Source: Natrinema saccharevitans (GTDB taxonomy: Archaea > Halobacteriota > Halobacteria > Halobacteriales > Natrialbaceae). From it: a stretch of 64,000 nucleotides of DNA. Each line of letters begins with the position of its first letter. Position 1 is the first letter of the stretch. Below the pieces are notes generated by a model. That model made no database searches, had not been told where the DNA came from, and saw only the letters and a program-made list of their open reading frames with translations. The position numbers and the translations under genes are program-made. Positions 37,913-46,274 of the stretch are shown one piece after another. The stretch spans positions 1,550,001-1,614,000 of the forward strand of contig NZ_LWLN01000001.1 of NCBI RefSeq assembly GCF_001953745.1, read 5' to 3'.

Positions 37913-38428
37913 CTACGACTCGAGGTCGCGCTGGCGACCCTTCGGCACCATCGAGCGGAGTTCGCCGTGGACGTAGAGGCCGACGCCGATCGGTTCGCGC
38001 TCGCCGGCGACGTCGTGGGCGGCGATCAGGTAGCCCCAGTCGCCGTCCCACCGCGGAATCTCCTGATCCGCTCCCGCGGCGAATCGGCGGGCCTCCGCGG
38101 GCGCTAAGTCGATCACACACGCCGTCGCCGCGCGGCCGAACCGCTGGACGAAGTCGGTCGTGGGCTTCCAGTGTTCCTGGCGGGTGCGGAGACAGGTCAT
38201 CCCGATCGCCTCGATCTCGAGCGGCGTCGAGGCCTCGCCGCCGTAGACCCAGATCTTGCCCGCGCCCTTCTCCCAGAAGGTGTAGTCGTCGAACGTCGCG
38301 GGCGGGATCCCGAACCGGTCGGCGAAGTAGTCGACGACCTCCTCGCGAGTTGCTCGGCCCCCGACGGTCCGCTCGTCCGCCGTGGCCGGCAGCCGATCGA
38401 ACCGCTGGCCGTCGTTGTCGTGGCTCAT
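37913..38428 (-). CDS. PUA-like protein beside the RNA methyltransferase (DUF7122-like)
   Basis: A 171-residue protein from ATG 38428 (MSHDNDGQRFDRLPATADER). RFGIPPATFDDYTFWEKGAG and KIWVYGGEASTPLEIEAIG, with a C-terminal GLYVHGELRSMVPKGRQRDL, resemble the PUA-like RNA-binding domain fused to RsmF-type methyltransferases. It overlaps the methyltransferase stop by one base, so the split two-gene arrangement probably works as one unit: the neighbour methylates, this protein binds RNA. Confidence 0.75.
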   Translation of the reverse strand: MSHDNDGQRFDRLPATADERTVGGRATREEVVDYFADRFGIPPATFDDYTFWEKGAGKIWVYGGEASTPLEIEAIGMTCLRTRQEHWKPTTDFVQRFGRAATACVIDLAPAEARRFAAGADQEIPRWDGDWGYLIAAHDVAGEREPIGVGLYVHGELRSMVPKGRQRDLES

Positions 38429-39336
38429 CACGCGGTCACCTCCAGTTTCGCGACGAAGAAGCCGCCGGTGTCGTTGTGATGCGGGTAGATCCGGGCCGCC
38501 TTCTCGAGGCTCGAGTCGAACGACCGGCCGTCCCACTCGGTCAGGCCGGGCGCGTGTTCTAATTCGAGGGCGAAGTCGACGACGCGACAGTCTTCCTCGT
38601 CTACGGCGTGTTGCACGACGGCTTCGTTCTCCTCGGGAGCGAACGTACAGGTCGAGTAGACGACCGTCCCGCCCTCGCGGGTGGCCTGGATCGCCCGGCG
38701 GATGATCCCCTTCTGGATCCCCGCGACCGAGGAGACGTGGCCCTCGGACCAGTTGTCCAGCGCGTCGGGATTCTTCCGGATCGTCCCCTCACAGGAACAG
38801 GGGGCGTCGACGAGGGTCCGGTCGAATTCGTCGAACTCGAATCGCTCGAGCGAGTAATTTCGGGCGTCCTCGTTCGTGACCGCGAGGCTCGTCGCGCCCA
38901 GCCGTTCGGCGTTGAAACGCAGCGCCGAGATCCGCCCGAGGTTGTTGTCGTTGGCGACGACCGTTCCCCGGTCGTCCATCAGCGCGGCGAGCTGGGTCGC
39001 CTTCCCGCCCGGTGCGGCACAGCAGTCCCAGACCCGCTCACCGGGTTGGGGATCGAGGACGACCGGCGGCACCGCCGAGACCTCCTCCTGTCCGTGGGTG
39101 AAGCCGTGAAAGGAGGTCCACGTCGAGCCCGGCGCGTCGGTCTCGAGGTCCAACACGCGGGGGTTCCAGTCGGCCTGTTCGTACGCGAGTCCCTCCGCCT
39201 CGAGGGCCGCGAGGGCCCGGTCGACCGAGGCCTTGATCGTGTTTACGCGGACGGCGTTGCCGAGCGGCCGCTGACAGGCCGCCAGAAAGTCCTCGAAGTC
39301 GTCGATGATCGGTCGATACCGCTCGAGTGGCTCCAT
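38428..39336 (-). CDS. NSUN/RsmB-type RNA m5C methyltransferase
   Basis: S-adenosylmethionine-dependent RNA cytosine-C5 methyltransferase. 302 residues from ATG 39336 (MEPLERYRPIIDDFEDFLAA), the conserved haloarchaeal opening; ATG 39399 would add 21 residues. The SAM site reads VWDCCAAPGGKATQLAALM near residue 110; motif IV DAPCSCEGT and motif VI VYSTCTFAPEENEA supply the two catalytic cysteines. It may act on tRNA or rRNA; sequence cannot tell. Coupled by overlap to the PUA-like gene. Confidence 0.9.
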   Translation of the reverse strand: MEPLERYRPIIDDFEDFLAACQRPLGNAVRVNTIKASVDRALAALEAEGLAYEQADWNPRVLDLETDAPGSTWTSFHGFTHGQEEVSAVPPVVLDPQPGERVWDCCAAPGGKATQLAALMDDRGTVVANDNNLGRISALRFNAERLGATSLAVTNEDARNYSLERFEFDEFDRTLVDAPCSCEGTIRKNPDALDNWSEGHVSSVAGIQKGIIRRAIQATREGGTVVYSTCTFAPEENEAVVQHAVDEEDCRVVDFALELEHAPGLTEWDGRSFDSSLEKAARIYPHHNDTGGFFVAKLEVTA

Positions 39337-39476
39337 CGACTGCGGGTTCGCGCGACTGGCGTTTGTGGGTTTCGAAGCGGCCGGCTCAACCCGGGCCATG
39401 CGGTTTGCTGTAACGATGTCTCGGTGCAATCGCAGCGCGGTCGCGTTGCACCGGGAATGACCTATAGAAGGCCGTC

Positions 39477-39728
39477 TCAGTGCCGGGACGGCGGGATTAG
39501 TTCGAACGCCGACCCGGCGACCGCGACGCTGGCGGCGAGCGCGGCGACGGCAACCGCCGTCGATCCGTCGACGAGGAGCCCCCGCACGCCGACGGCCAGA
39601 AACAGCAGCGAGAATCCCAGCAGCGAGAGGGTGCCGACGGCGTCGAAGATCGCGTCCGCGACTGCGGAACGGACGATCGCGTCGCGGTCCTCCCGTGTCT
39701 TTCCCGACTCCGGATCGGTCGTCGTCAT
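39477..39728 (-). CDS. Small two-helix membrane protein
   Basis: An 83-residue protein from ATG 39728 (MTTTDPESGKTREDRDAIVR). Two hydrophobic helices follow: FDAVGTLSLLGFSLLFLAVG and STAVAVAALAASVAVAGSAF. Unknown function; real by codon bias. Confidence 0.7.
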   Translation of the reverse strand: MTTTDPESGKTREDRDAIVRSAVADAIFDAVGTLSLLGFSLLFLAVGVRGLLVDGSTAVAVAALAASVAVAGSAFELIPPSRH

Positions 39729-39847
39729 CGTTGGACGAACGATGGACGGCGATCGACATAAATTCGCGGGCGACGGACACGAATCCGGCGGCGGTGTCGG
39801 CACACCCTGCCCCCGATTTTAAGCCGTTGACGTGCGTCGGTCCGAGC

Positions 39848-40594
39848 ATGACGGGAATCCGCGTTCAGGGCGAATCGGTGACTCTCGAGAACCCCACGCT
39901 CGTCGAAGGGTTTCCGGGCGTCGGCCTCGTGGGCAAGATCGCGACCGACCACCTCATCGAGCAACTCGAGATGGAATACTACGCGAGCGTCAACTGCGAG
40001 GGACTGCCGCGGATCGGCGTCTACCGCGAGGGCGACCGGACGGTCCGACCGCCGGTCCGACTCTACGTCGACGAGGACCGCGATCTGCTCGCGCTCCGAA
40101 GCGACGCGCCGATCAGCGCCAAGGCCGTCGAGAGCGTCGCGGAGTGTCTGACCGGCTGGATCGTCGAGCAGGGGGCGACCCCGCTGTATCTCAGCGGCCT
40201 CCCGGCGGAGCGCGAGAACGGCGAGCGGCCGGATCTCTACGGGATCGCGACCGGGGACGCCGGGGAGCGACTCGAGGACACCGACATGGCGACCCCGCCG
40301 GAGGACGGCGTCATCACCGGGCCGACGGGCGCGCTGCTCAACCGCGCCGCCCACGAGAACGACGACAGCCTCGGCTTCGTCGTCGAGTGCGACCACCAGT
40401 TTCCCGATCCGGAGGCCGCGAGCGTCCTGCTCGAGGACGCTATCGCTCCGATTGCCGACATCGAAATCGACGTGAGCGAACTGGTCGATCGCGCCGAGGA
40501 GATCCGGGCGAAACGGGAACAGTTGGCCCAACAGATGCAGGCGATCGCACGGGAGGAGAGTTCGCAGGCCCAGCCGTTGCGAATGTACCAGTAG
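39848..40594 (+). CDS. PAC2-family proteasome assembly chaperone-like protein
   Basis: A 248-residue PAC2-domain protein, a family that includes the eukaryotic proteasome chaperone PAC2 and archaeal PbaA-like proteins. ATG 39848 (MTGIRVQGESVTLENPTLVE). VEGFPGVGLVGKIATDHLI is the signature loop near residue 20. EGVITGPTGALLNRAAHEND and the C-terminal helix (SELVDRAEEIRAKREQLAQQ) are typical. A longer frame from 39695 overlaps the divergent small gene and is rejected. Haloarchaeal functions include proteasome assembly. Confidence 0.87.
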   Translation: MTGIRVQGESVTLENPTLVEGFPGVGLVGKIATDHLIEQLEMEYYASVNCEGLPRIGVYREGDRTVRPPVRLYVDEDRDLLALRSDAPISAKAVESVAECLTGWIVEQGATPLYLSGLPAERENGERPDLYGIATGDAGERLEDTDMATPPEDGVITGPTGALLNRAAHENDDSLGFVVECDHQFPDPEAASVLLEDAIAPIADIEIDVSELVDRAEEIRAKREQLAQQMQAIAREESSQAQPLRMYQ

Positions 40595-40703
40595 GATCGA
40601 TCGCCGACCGATCCATTACCCCACCTCGGTCGTGGGATATGCAACCACAGTAGCCGGGTGAGAGACCGAATCGCCTTTGACTCTTCAGCCGAATTAACTA
40701 GTG

Positions 40704-41501
40704 ATGAGAGTCGCACAGCTCGGGTCGGGGGAGCCGGAGATCGCAGTCGTCGCGGGCGTTCACGGGGACGAACCCTGTGGCGTCCGGGCCGTCGAACGGC
40801 TGCTCGAGGAGCGCCCGACCGTCGAACGGCCCGTCAAGCTCATCGTCGCCAACGAGGAAGCGCTCGAGCGACGGGTTCGATTCGTCGACGAGGACCTCAA
40901 CCGTGCGTTCCCCGGCGACCCGGACGCGACGACCCACGAGGGCCGCCTCGCCACCGAACTGGTCGACGAACTCGAGGGCTGTCTGACCTTCTCGATGCAC
41001 TCGACCCAGAGCCACGCCGAACCGTTCGCCGTCGTCAACGGCGTCAGCGAGACGGCCGAGGAGATCGTGCCACAGCTACCCGTGACGGCGATGGTCGAGA
41101 CGAGCAACTTCGCGGAGGGACGGCTCTTCGCCGAGATCGACACGGTCGAGGTCGAGTGCGGGCTCCAGGGCTCGGAGACGGCCGCCGAAAACGCCGATCG
41201 GCTGACGCGGGCGTTTCTGGCCGCCGTCGGCGTGTTGCCCGGCGACACGGTCCGGCGCGACCTCCCGATCTATCGGCTCACGGACGTCATCAGCAAGGAA
41301 CAGGCAGACACCTACGAGGTGTTCGTCGAGAACTTCACCGAGGTCGAGGCCGGCGATTCCTTCGCCGCCGCCGACGGCGACGAGCAGGTCGCCGACGAGT
41401 CGTTCTATCCCGTCTTGATGTCTCCGAACGGCTACCGGAACGTCTTCGGCTACGCCGCCGAGAAACTCGACGTCCTCGAGACGCCGGCGTCGGCCGATTA
41501 G
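40704..41501 (+). CDS. Aspartoacylase/succinylglutamate desuccinylase-family zinc hydrolase
   Basis: Zinc carboxypeptidase-like (M14-related) hydrolase, 265 residues from ATG 40704 (MRVAQLGSGEPEIAVVAGVH). Zinc ligands appear as AVVAGVHGDEPCG (His and Glu, near residue 20) and TFSMHSTQSH near 95 (His). EVECGLQGSETAAENADRL near 150 carries the likely catalytic Glu. The family hydrolyses N-acyl amino acids; the particular substrate is unknown. The remaining C-terminal domain is a small beta unit. Confidence 0.82.
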   Translation: MRVAQLGSGEPEIAVVAGVHGDEPCGVRAVERLLEERPTVERPVKLIVANEEALERRVRFVDEDLNRAFPGDPDATTHEGRLATELVDELEGCLTFSMHSTQSHAEPFAVVNGVSETAEEIVPQLPVTAMVETSNFAEGRLFAEIDTVEVECGLQGSETAAENADRLTRAFLAAVGVLPGDTVRRDLPIYRLTDVISKEQADTYEVFVENFTEVEAGDSFAAADGDEQVADESFYPVLMSPNGYRNVFGYAAEKLDVLETPASAD

Positions 41502-41625
41502 GTCGCCCGGCTCACCGCGTCGACAGTGGATCCGGTCGAGTTCGGCTGCTGGAGACCACTGCGGCCGACCGTTCGTGAGTGCCGATGACGCAAGGCATAT
41601 CCCCCTTACCGTCCTACGGACGGGT

Positions 41626-41970
41626 ATGGAGTTCCCACCGAACCAGGGTCTCGATCAGGACGAAGTAGACGAACGGGTCGCCGAGGCGCTCGAGGAAAAC
41701 GAGGTCGTCCTCTTCATGAAAGGGACCGAACTGATGCCCCAGTGTGGCTACTCCCGCAAGGCGCTGGGTCTGATCGACCAGCACCGCGACGAGTTCGAGA
41801 CCGTCGACGTCCTCGACTCCCTCGACGAGTTCCGACAGGCGCTGTCGGAACAAAGCGGCTGGGAGACGATCCCGCAGACGTTCGTCGACGGCGAGTTCGT
41901 CGGCGGCTCCGACGTCTTAGAGGAACTCGAGGAACGGGGCGAACTCGAGGCGGCGCTCGAGACCGCGTAA
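41626..41970 (+). CDS. Monothiol glutaredoxin-like protein
   Basis: Thioredoxin-fold glutaredoxin, 114 residues from ATG 41626 (MEFPPNQGLDQDEVDERVAE). FMKGTELMPQCGYSRKALG near residue 35 holds the CGYS active site, a variant of the monothiol CGFS type that often binds or carries iron-sulfur clusters. TIPQTFVDGEFVGGSDVLEE near 85 is the conserved cis-Pro and GG motif. Haloarchaea use gamma-glutamylcysteine, so a partner to the GCS2-type ligase at 44.8 kb is possible, though inferred. Confidence 0.85.
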   Translation: MEFPPNQGLDQDEVDERVAEALEENEVVLFMKGTELMPQCGYSRKALGLIDQHRDEFETVDVLDSLDEFRQALSEQSGWETIPQTFVDGEFVGGSDVLEELEERGELEAALETA

Positions 41971-42091
41971 GGTCGAGCCGCCGACACGAATCGTCTACTC
42001 GAGCTGATATCTCACACATTTAATAGCAGGTCATATAAGTCACGCCCTCGTACTAGCATATCACGACTATCGCCGGACACACCTTCCCACA

Positions 42092-42676
42092 ATGTCAACA
42101 GAGGAATCCAGACACGTATATCGGTTGCACTCGACCCTTGAACTGCCCCTCGAAGACCTTCGCGAACACATCGACGAAGCGAGATATCCCGACGGAATCG
42201 ACGACGTCGAGATCACGCGACGCAACAACACGCTGATACTCAAGGCCGTCGCCGAGGATCAGTCGGTCAGCAAGTACACGCCGACGGCCCAGCTCAAAGC
42301 CAGCGTCACGGAAAATCGGGTCTACGAGGAAGACCCCGACGAACGGCGACAGAAATCGTTCAGTTGGGACGAAGAAGAGGAAGAGGAGATCGAGTCCGAA
42401 CTCGTCGAGTTCGCCGCGTTCAAGGGCGACCGAGAGACGGTCCTCCAGAACTCGCTGTTGCAATACGAGATGTTCCTCGTTCTCTGTGAGATCGCCGAGA
42501 CCGCCGAGAAGGGGACGCTGACGGCCATCTCGGAACACGACGGCGATCTCGAGGCGACCCGGATCGTCGACGGCGAACCCCGCCCCGCGGACATCGAAGT
42601 CGTCGAGGGGCCCCGCGACACCGGCTCGGGACAGGGCGGCGTTAACTGGCGGGACAACGAGTTCATCACGGACTGA
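42092..42676 (+). CDS. Haloarchaeal hypothetical protein (DUF7110-like)
   Basis: A 194-residue acidic protein, probably cytoplasmic. The first 75 residues (VYRLHSTLELPLEDLREHID, then TLILKAVAEDQSVSKYTPTA) alternate strands and helices; a Glu-rich linker (SWDEEEEEEIESE) follows; then a helical segment (ENSLLQYEMFLVLCEIAETA) and an acidic tail. I recall this pattern as a conserved haloarchaeal family with no assigned role; treat the name as tentative. A promoter region with TTTAATA and CATATAAG lies 50-75 bases upstream. Confidence 0.7.
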   Translation: MSTEESRHVYRLHSTLELPLEDLREHIDEARYPDGIDDVEITRRNNTLILKAVAEDQSVSKYTPTAQLKASVTENRVYEEDPDERRQKSFSWDEEEEEEIESELVEFAAFKGDRETVLQNSLLQYEMFLVLCEIAETAEKGTLTAISEHDGDLEATRIVDGEPRPADIEVVEGPRDTGSGQGGVNWRDNEFITD

Positions 42677-42777
42677 AAGCGCTTCCACCAGAACGGAACG
42701 GAGAACTGACCGTTGCGTTTCCCTCGCTGAAGACCCAGAGCAACAGCTATAACGACTGATCGTACGGACGTAACAAA

Positions 42778-43344
42778 TTAGTTCTCAGCGTCGGTTGCGC
42801 TGATCTCGAGACCGACCGAATCGCCGTCGGAGACTGTCCCGGGAATCTGTCTCGTACCGTATCCGGAATCGAGCGCGAGCCCCAACTCCGCCGACTCCCC
42901 TTGCGCTATCGTCACGTAGTTCGTCGGATCGTCGAGTCGGTCGATCGCTTCGGGACCGTCGAAGCCGCCGTCTGGAAAGAGAACGACGCCGCCGGTCGGC
43001 GAAACCGTCGCGGACACCTCGATCGCGCGCTCCGAGCGATTCTCCGCTTCGATGAGTTTGGGAAACCCGGTCACGGAGCCGTCGTTTACACCTAGCCCCG
43101 GATCGGACGTACCGTTATCGACCTCGGCGATCTTGACGGTGATCGTCCCGTCGCTCTCGGCCGTGACGAACCCGCCGTCGTCCCCGGAGCCAGGTGCGAG
43201 CCGCAACAGTGCAGTATCGTCGACTGCGGTCGACACGGTGACACCGCGCTCGGCTTCGGTTCGGCTGAACGCACCGGTCCCGAAGGCCACCCCACCACCG
43301 GCGGTAAGAGCCCCCAACCCGACCAGAACCGTGCGTCGTTTCAT
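42778..43344 (-). CDS. Exported DUF1102-like haloarchaeal protein
   Basis: A 188-residue protein with a Tat-like signal MKRRTVLVGLGALTAGGGV and the following TGAFSRTEAERGVTV, so it is probably exported. The mature part is beta-rich with regular acidic residues (ALLRLAPGSGDDGGFVTAES; IEVSATVSPTGGVVLFPDGG). DUF1102-type proteins are common in haloarchaea and often found beside archaellum-like or cell-surface genes; role unknown. It is divergent from the next gene, which has the same general style, and they may work together. Confidence 0.8.
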   Translation of the reverse strand: MKRRTVLVGLGALTAGGGVAFGTGAFSRTEAERGVTVSTAVDDTALLRLAPGSGDDGGFVTAESDGTITVKIAEVDNGTSDPGLGVNDGSVTGFPKLIEAENRSERAIEVSATVSPTGGVVLFPDGGFDGPEAIDRLDDPTNYVTIAQGESAELGLALDSGYGTRQIPGTVSDGDSVGLEISATDAEN

Positions 43345-43461
43345 TCGGTGGTCACTCTCGAGCGCTCCTATCAAAGTTTAATACTATAGATATATAACCG
43401 TTCGGTATCGGTCGGAAACGACGCACGGACGCGAACTGACGGCCGCAACTCCGGGCTCAAC

Positions 43462-43974
43462 ATGAATCGGCTCATCTCCGCGTTCGGTCTTCTACTGATC
43501 GTTCTCGGCGTCGCTCTCGGCAGCGTCCAGTTCGGCGCGTTCGATCAGGTCGTCGCCGAACGGGACGCCTCCGTGAACGTCGCCGGAGAGAGCGAGGCAT
43601 ATCTCTCGGTCCAAGGGGAGTATAATTCCGAAGGAATATCAAATTATGATTGTTTTTTGGGTTTCATTTGTTTTCCAGACGATCAACCACAGACAGTTTC
43701 AAGACTCGAAAACAGGTATGCTACCGCATATTCAAACCTCGGTATAGAAGTCGACACCGTCGAAGGCGCATCCGACGATACCCTCGAGGTCAGCGAGGCC
43801 CCGACGAACTTGCCCGAAGGGGAGACCGGCGAGGTCGTGGTATCGTGTTCGGGTACCACCACGGCCGAGGGAACCGGTGATGTCACGCTTCGAATCGGCG
43901 TTTCCGAACCAATATACATTCATCAGAAAACGACGATTCAGGACGTGTCGTACGACTGTGACGCCGACTATTAG
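43462..43974 (+). CDS. Exported protein with an AT-rich central insert
   Basis: A 170-residue protein with an N-terminal hydrophobic helix (ISAFGLLLIVLGVALGSVQF), probably a membrane anchor or signal. The flanks are GC-rich, but about 43613-43760 is AT-rich, giving NSEGISNYDCFLGFICFPDD with two cysteines. Its last codons GTTTCCGAACC...GACTAT end at TAG 43972-43974, which overlaps the stop of the SDR gene. It is divergent from the DUF1102-like gene and may be its partner. Confidence 0.7.
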   Translation: MNRLISAFGLLLIVLGVALGSVQFGAFDQVVAERDASVNVAGESEAYLSVQGEYNSEGISNYDCFLGFICFPDDQPQTVSRLENRYATAYSNLGIEVDTVEGASDDTLEVSEAPTNLPEGETGEVVVSCSGTTTAEGTGDVTLRIGVSEPIYIHQKTTIQDVSYDCDADY

Positions 43975-44711
43975 GCGAGCCTGTCCTCCCACTCCTCGGC
44001 GGTCATCGACTCGCCGGTGACGCCGTCGGATCCCTGCGCCGCCAGCAGCGCGGCCGCGTCGTCCATCACGTCGGGCTGAAGGATCTCCTCGCGCTCGTCG
44101 TCGGGCAGGTGTTCCCAGATGCGCGTGTTGACCCGGCCGCCGGGGTCGATCGCGTTGACGTTGATTCCCTCGTCTTCGACCTCGAGCGCGACGGCCTGAG
44201 TAAAGCCCTCGAGCCCCCACTTCGAGGTGATGTAGGCCGCGGCGTCGGGGATGGCGTACCGGCCCAGTCCCGAAGAGACGTTGACGACGTTGCCCGAGTC
44301 CTGGTTGGCCCCGAGCATCGCCTCGAGGACCCGCTTCGTGAACAGGGAGACGCCTTTGACGTTGACGTCCATGATCGTGTCCCACTCCTCCTCGTCGGTC
44401 TCCACGAGCGAGCGGCGCTCCTCGCCGAAGCTGAGCCCGGAGACGCCGGCGTTGTTGATCAGCGTATCGACGCGCCCGAACCGCTCGAGGGTGGCGTCGA
44501 CGACGCGGTCGACGTCGTCGGCCTCGCGGACGTCCGCCGGCGCGACCAGCGTCTCGTCGGCCGCCTCGTCGGCGACGGCCTCGAGGTCGGCCTCGCTGCG
44601 GGCCGTGAGGACGACGTTCGCGCCGCGGTCGGAGAGGGCAAGCGCCATGGAGCGTCCGAGTCCCTTGCTCGCACCGGTGACGATGATCGTCTCGTCGTTG
44701 AGCGTCGTCAT
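43971..44711 (-). CDS. SDR-family NAD(P)-dependent oxidoreductase
   Basis: Short-chain dehydrogenase/reductase, 246 residues. IIVTGASKGLGRSMALAL is the TGxxxGxG nucleotide loop at the N-terminus; INNAGVSG is the NNAG motif near residue 86; SSGLGRYAIPDAAAYITSKW gives the catalytic Ser, Tyr and Lys near 143-160. Substrate unknown. Its stop codon shares three bases with the stop of the convergent exported-protein gene. Confidence 0.9.
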   Translation of the reverse strand: MTTLNDETIIVTGASKGLGRSMALALSDRGANVVLTARSEADLEAVADEAADETLVAPADVREADDVDRVVDATLERFGRVDTLINNAGVSGLSFGEERRSLVETDEEEWDTIMDVNVKGVSLFTKRVLEAMLGANQDSGNVVNVSSGLGRYAIPDAAAYITSKWGLEGFTQAVALEVEDEGINVNAIDPGGRVNTRIWEHLPDDEREEILQPDVMDDAAALLAAQGSDGVTGESMTAEEWEDRLA

Positions 44712-44803
44712 GTGACCGATCGGTTACGGGGCCAGCGAGTAATACGTTCGCCCGACCGGTCGGATCGGTCACCGAGGCGAAGCGCGCTCTGGTATCGCCG
44801 GAT

Positions 44804-45916
44804 TCAGTCACCGGGTATCCGTCCGGCCCGCCGAACGTCGGTTTCGAGCCGCTCGGCGTACTCGAGTCGGAGTCGGCGCGCCGCCTTGCGGTCGACCGGG
44901 CCGCGGCCGCCGATGTCGTGGGCGATCGGCTCGTAGGTCGCGACGTCGAACCCCATTCGCTCGAGGTAGGACCGAACCGCGTCCGCGGCCAGTCCGTCCC
45001 GGATCGCGGCGTTGACGTACTCGATGACGGCGTCGAACGTCGGGATGACAATCTCGTCGTCGGTCACGCGACCCGCCTCGCCCTCGATCCGGACCTCCCT
45101 CTCGCGGAGGCGGGCGACGGTGTCGGCCAGTCGATCCGCCAGTCGGACGACCTGGCTCGGAAGGGCGGTGTCGGGCGAGCGCCACTCCACGGTTTCGAAC
45201 GACTCCCGGAGCTGGACCGGCGTCCAGACGGCGCTTTCGGGATCGAACTGCGCCCGGATCGTGGCCCGATCGATCCCCGCGTCGACGGCGGCCGTCACGA
45301 AGTCCTCGTATCGGCGCTCGAGGCGGCGCGTCCACTCTTCGGTATCGTCGACGTAGGGCCAGAGCCGTCCCTGATGGGGGACATCGTCGTAGGCCATCCA
45401 GCGGTAGAGCTTCGAACGCGCGCCCGTCGCCAGATACCGGCCGCGGAAGTACGGCGCGGAGTTGACCAGCGCCAGCGCCGGATCGAGCGCGATGAACGTA
45501 TTCAACTGATCGACCGCCCGTCCCGGCTGTTGCTCGACGTGAACGTGCGTCCCCGCGCAGTGGCGGACGTACTCGAAGTCCGATCCGATGACCTGTGCCT
45601 GGACGCGGGTCCTGTCGCTCGGCCGATCCGCAATCTCGCCGTGATCGATCGGCGTCGCGAGCGGGACCAGCCCCAGCCCGCGTTCGTCCGCCCGCTGGAG
45701 GACGGCCCCGAGTCGCTCGTACAGTTCCGCGCGCAACTCGGCGGTCGACTCGCAGGGAGTCGTCTTGATCTCGAGTAACGGTTCGACGAACTCCCGTTCG
45801 GCACCCGGCGACGCCTCGACGAGATCGCCCGGTTCGACGAGTCGGCCCCGGTCGTCGACGACCCAGTACTCGACCTCGATGCTCCGTCGTATCGGCGGTA
45901 ATTCGTGTGCTGACAC
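44804..45916 (-). CDS. gshA: Glutamate-cysteine ligase family 2 protein (GCS2-type)
   Basis: ATP-dependent carboxylate-amine ligase of the GCS2 family; in haloarchaea it makes gamma-glutamylcysteine, the main thiol in place of glutathione. 370 residues with GTG start (MSAHELPPIRRSIEVEYWVV). SIEVEYWVVDDRGRL is the N-terminal strand, GTHVHVEQQPGRAV near residue 120 carries family histidines, and SAPYFRGRYLATGARSKLYR follows. A role in a different gamma-glutamyl reaction cannot be excluded. Confidence 0.82.
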   Translation of the reverse strand: MSAHELPPIRRSIEVEYWVVDDRGRLVEPGDLVEASPGAEREFVEPLLEIKTTPCESTAELRAELYERLGAVLQRADERGLGLVPLATPIDHGEIADRPSDRTRVQAQVIGSDFEYVRHCAGTHVHVEQQPGRAVDQLNTFIALDPALALVNSAPYFRGRYLATGARSKLYRWMAYDDVPHQGRLWPYVDDTEEWTRRLERRYEDFVTAAVDAGIDRATIRAQFDPESAVWTPVQLRESFETVEWRSPDTALPSQVVRLADRLADTVARLREREVRIEGEAGRVTDDEIVIPTFDAVIEYVNAAIRDGLAADAVRSYLERMGFDVATYEPIAHDIGGRGPVDRKAARRLRLEYAERLETDVRRAGRIPGD

Positions 45917-46274
45917 GTGTAGGGAGTCGCGATCTCGGCTCGGTGGCCGACCGACCCACCCAGCCGCCGGCTACTGTCCTGTGCTATCTATCCACATTCC
46001 AACGTGAGAGAACTGGTATCAAGAAGCTTTCGCGAGTGGAAATATTCGCGGTCGCTCCGCCGGGCCGCCCGGTGCGGAAAGCGTTGCCGGAATCGGTGAC
46101 TTCGCCGGTCTCGCCGGTCGCTCGCCGTCGCGACGAATGCCACGGGTACCCGACGGTCGTCCCCACTCGAGTCGATTGCGGTGGCCCCGCCGTCCGTTCC
46201 CGATCCGGAGTAGCGACAGGCGTTTCCGACGACCCAAAGGATTTACAGTTCCTAATTACATCTAATTACACGAG
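45917..46274. other. Spacer between GCS2-type gene and CysD/CysH-like gene
   Basis: About 360 bases without a convincing gene. The left part is the divergent promoter of the GCS2-type gene; the right part holds the repeats listed separately. Weak open frames have no codon bias. Confidence 0.45.
46242..46270 (+). promoter_or_regulatory. TTACA repeats just before the start codon
   Basis: TTTACA at 46242-46247 and two CTAATTACA copies at 46252-46260 and 46262-46270 (10 bases apart) end 4 bases before ATG 46275. This may be an operator or an unusual promoter; the same ATTACA core appears at 5307-5331. Confidence 0.35.
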
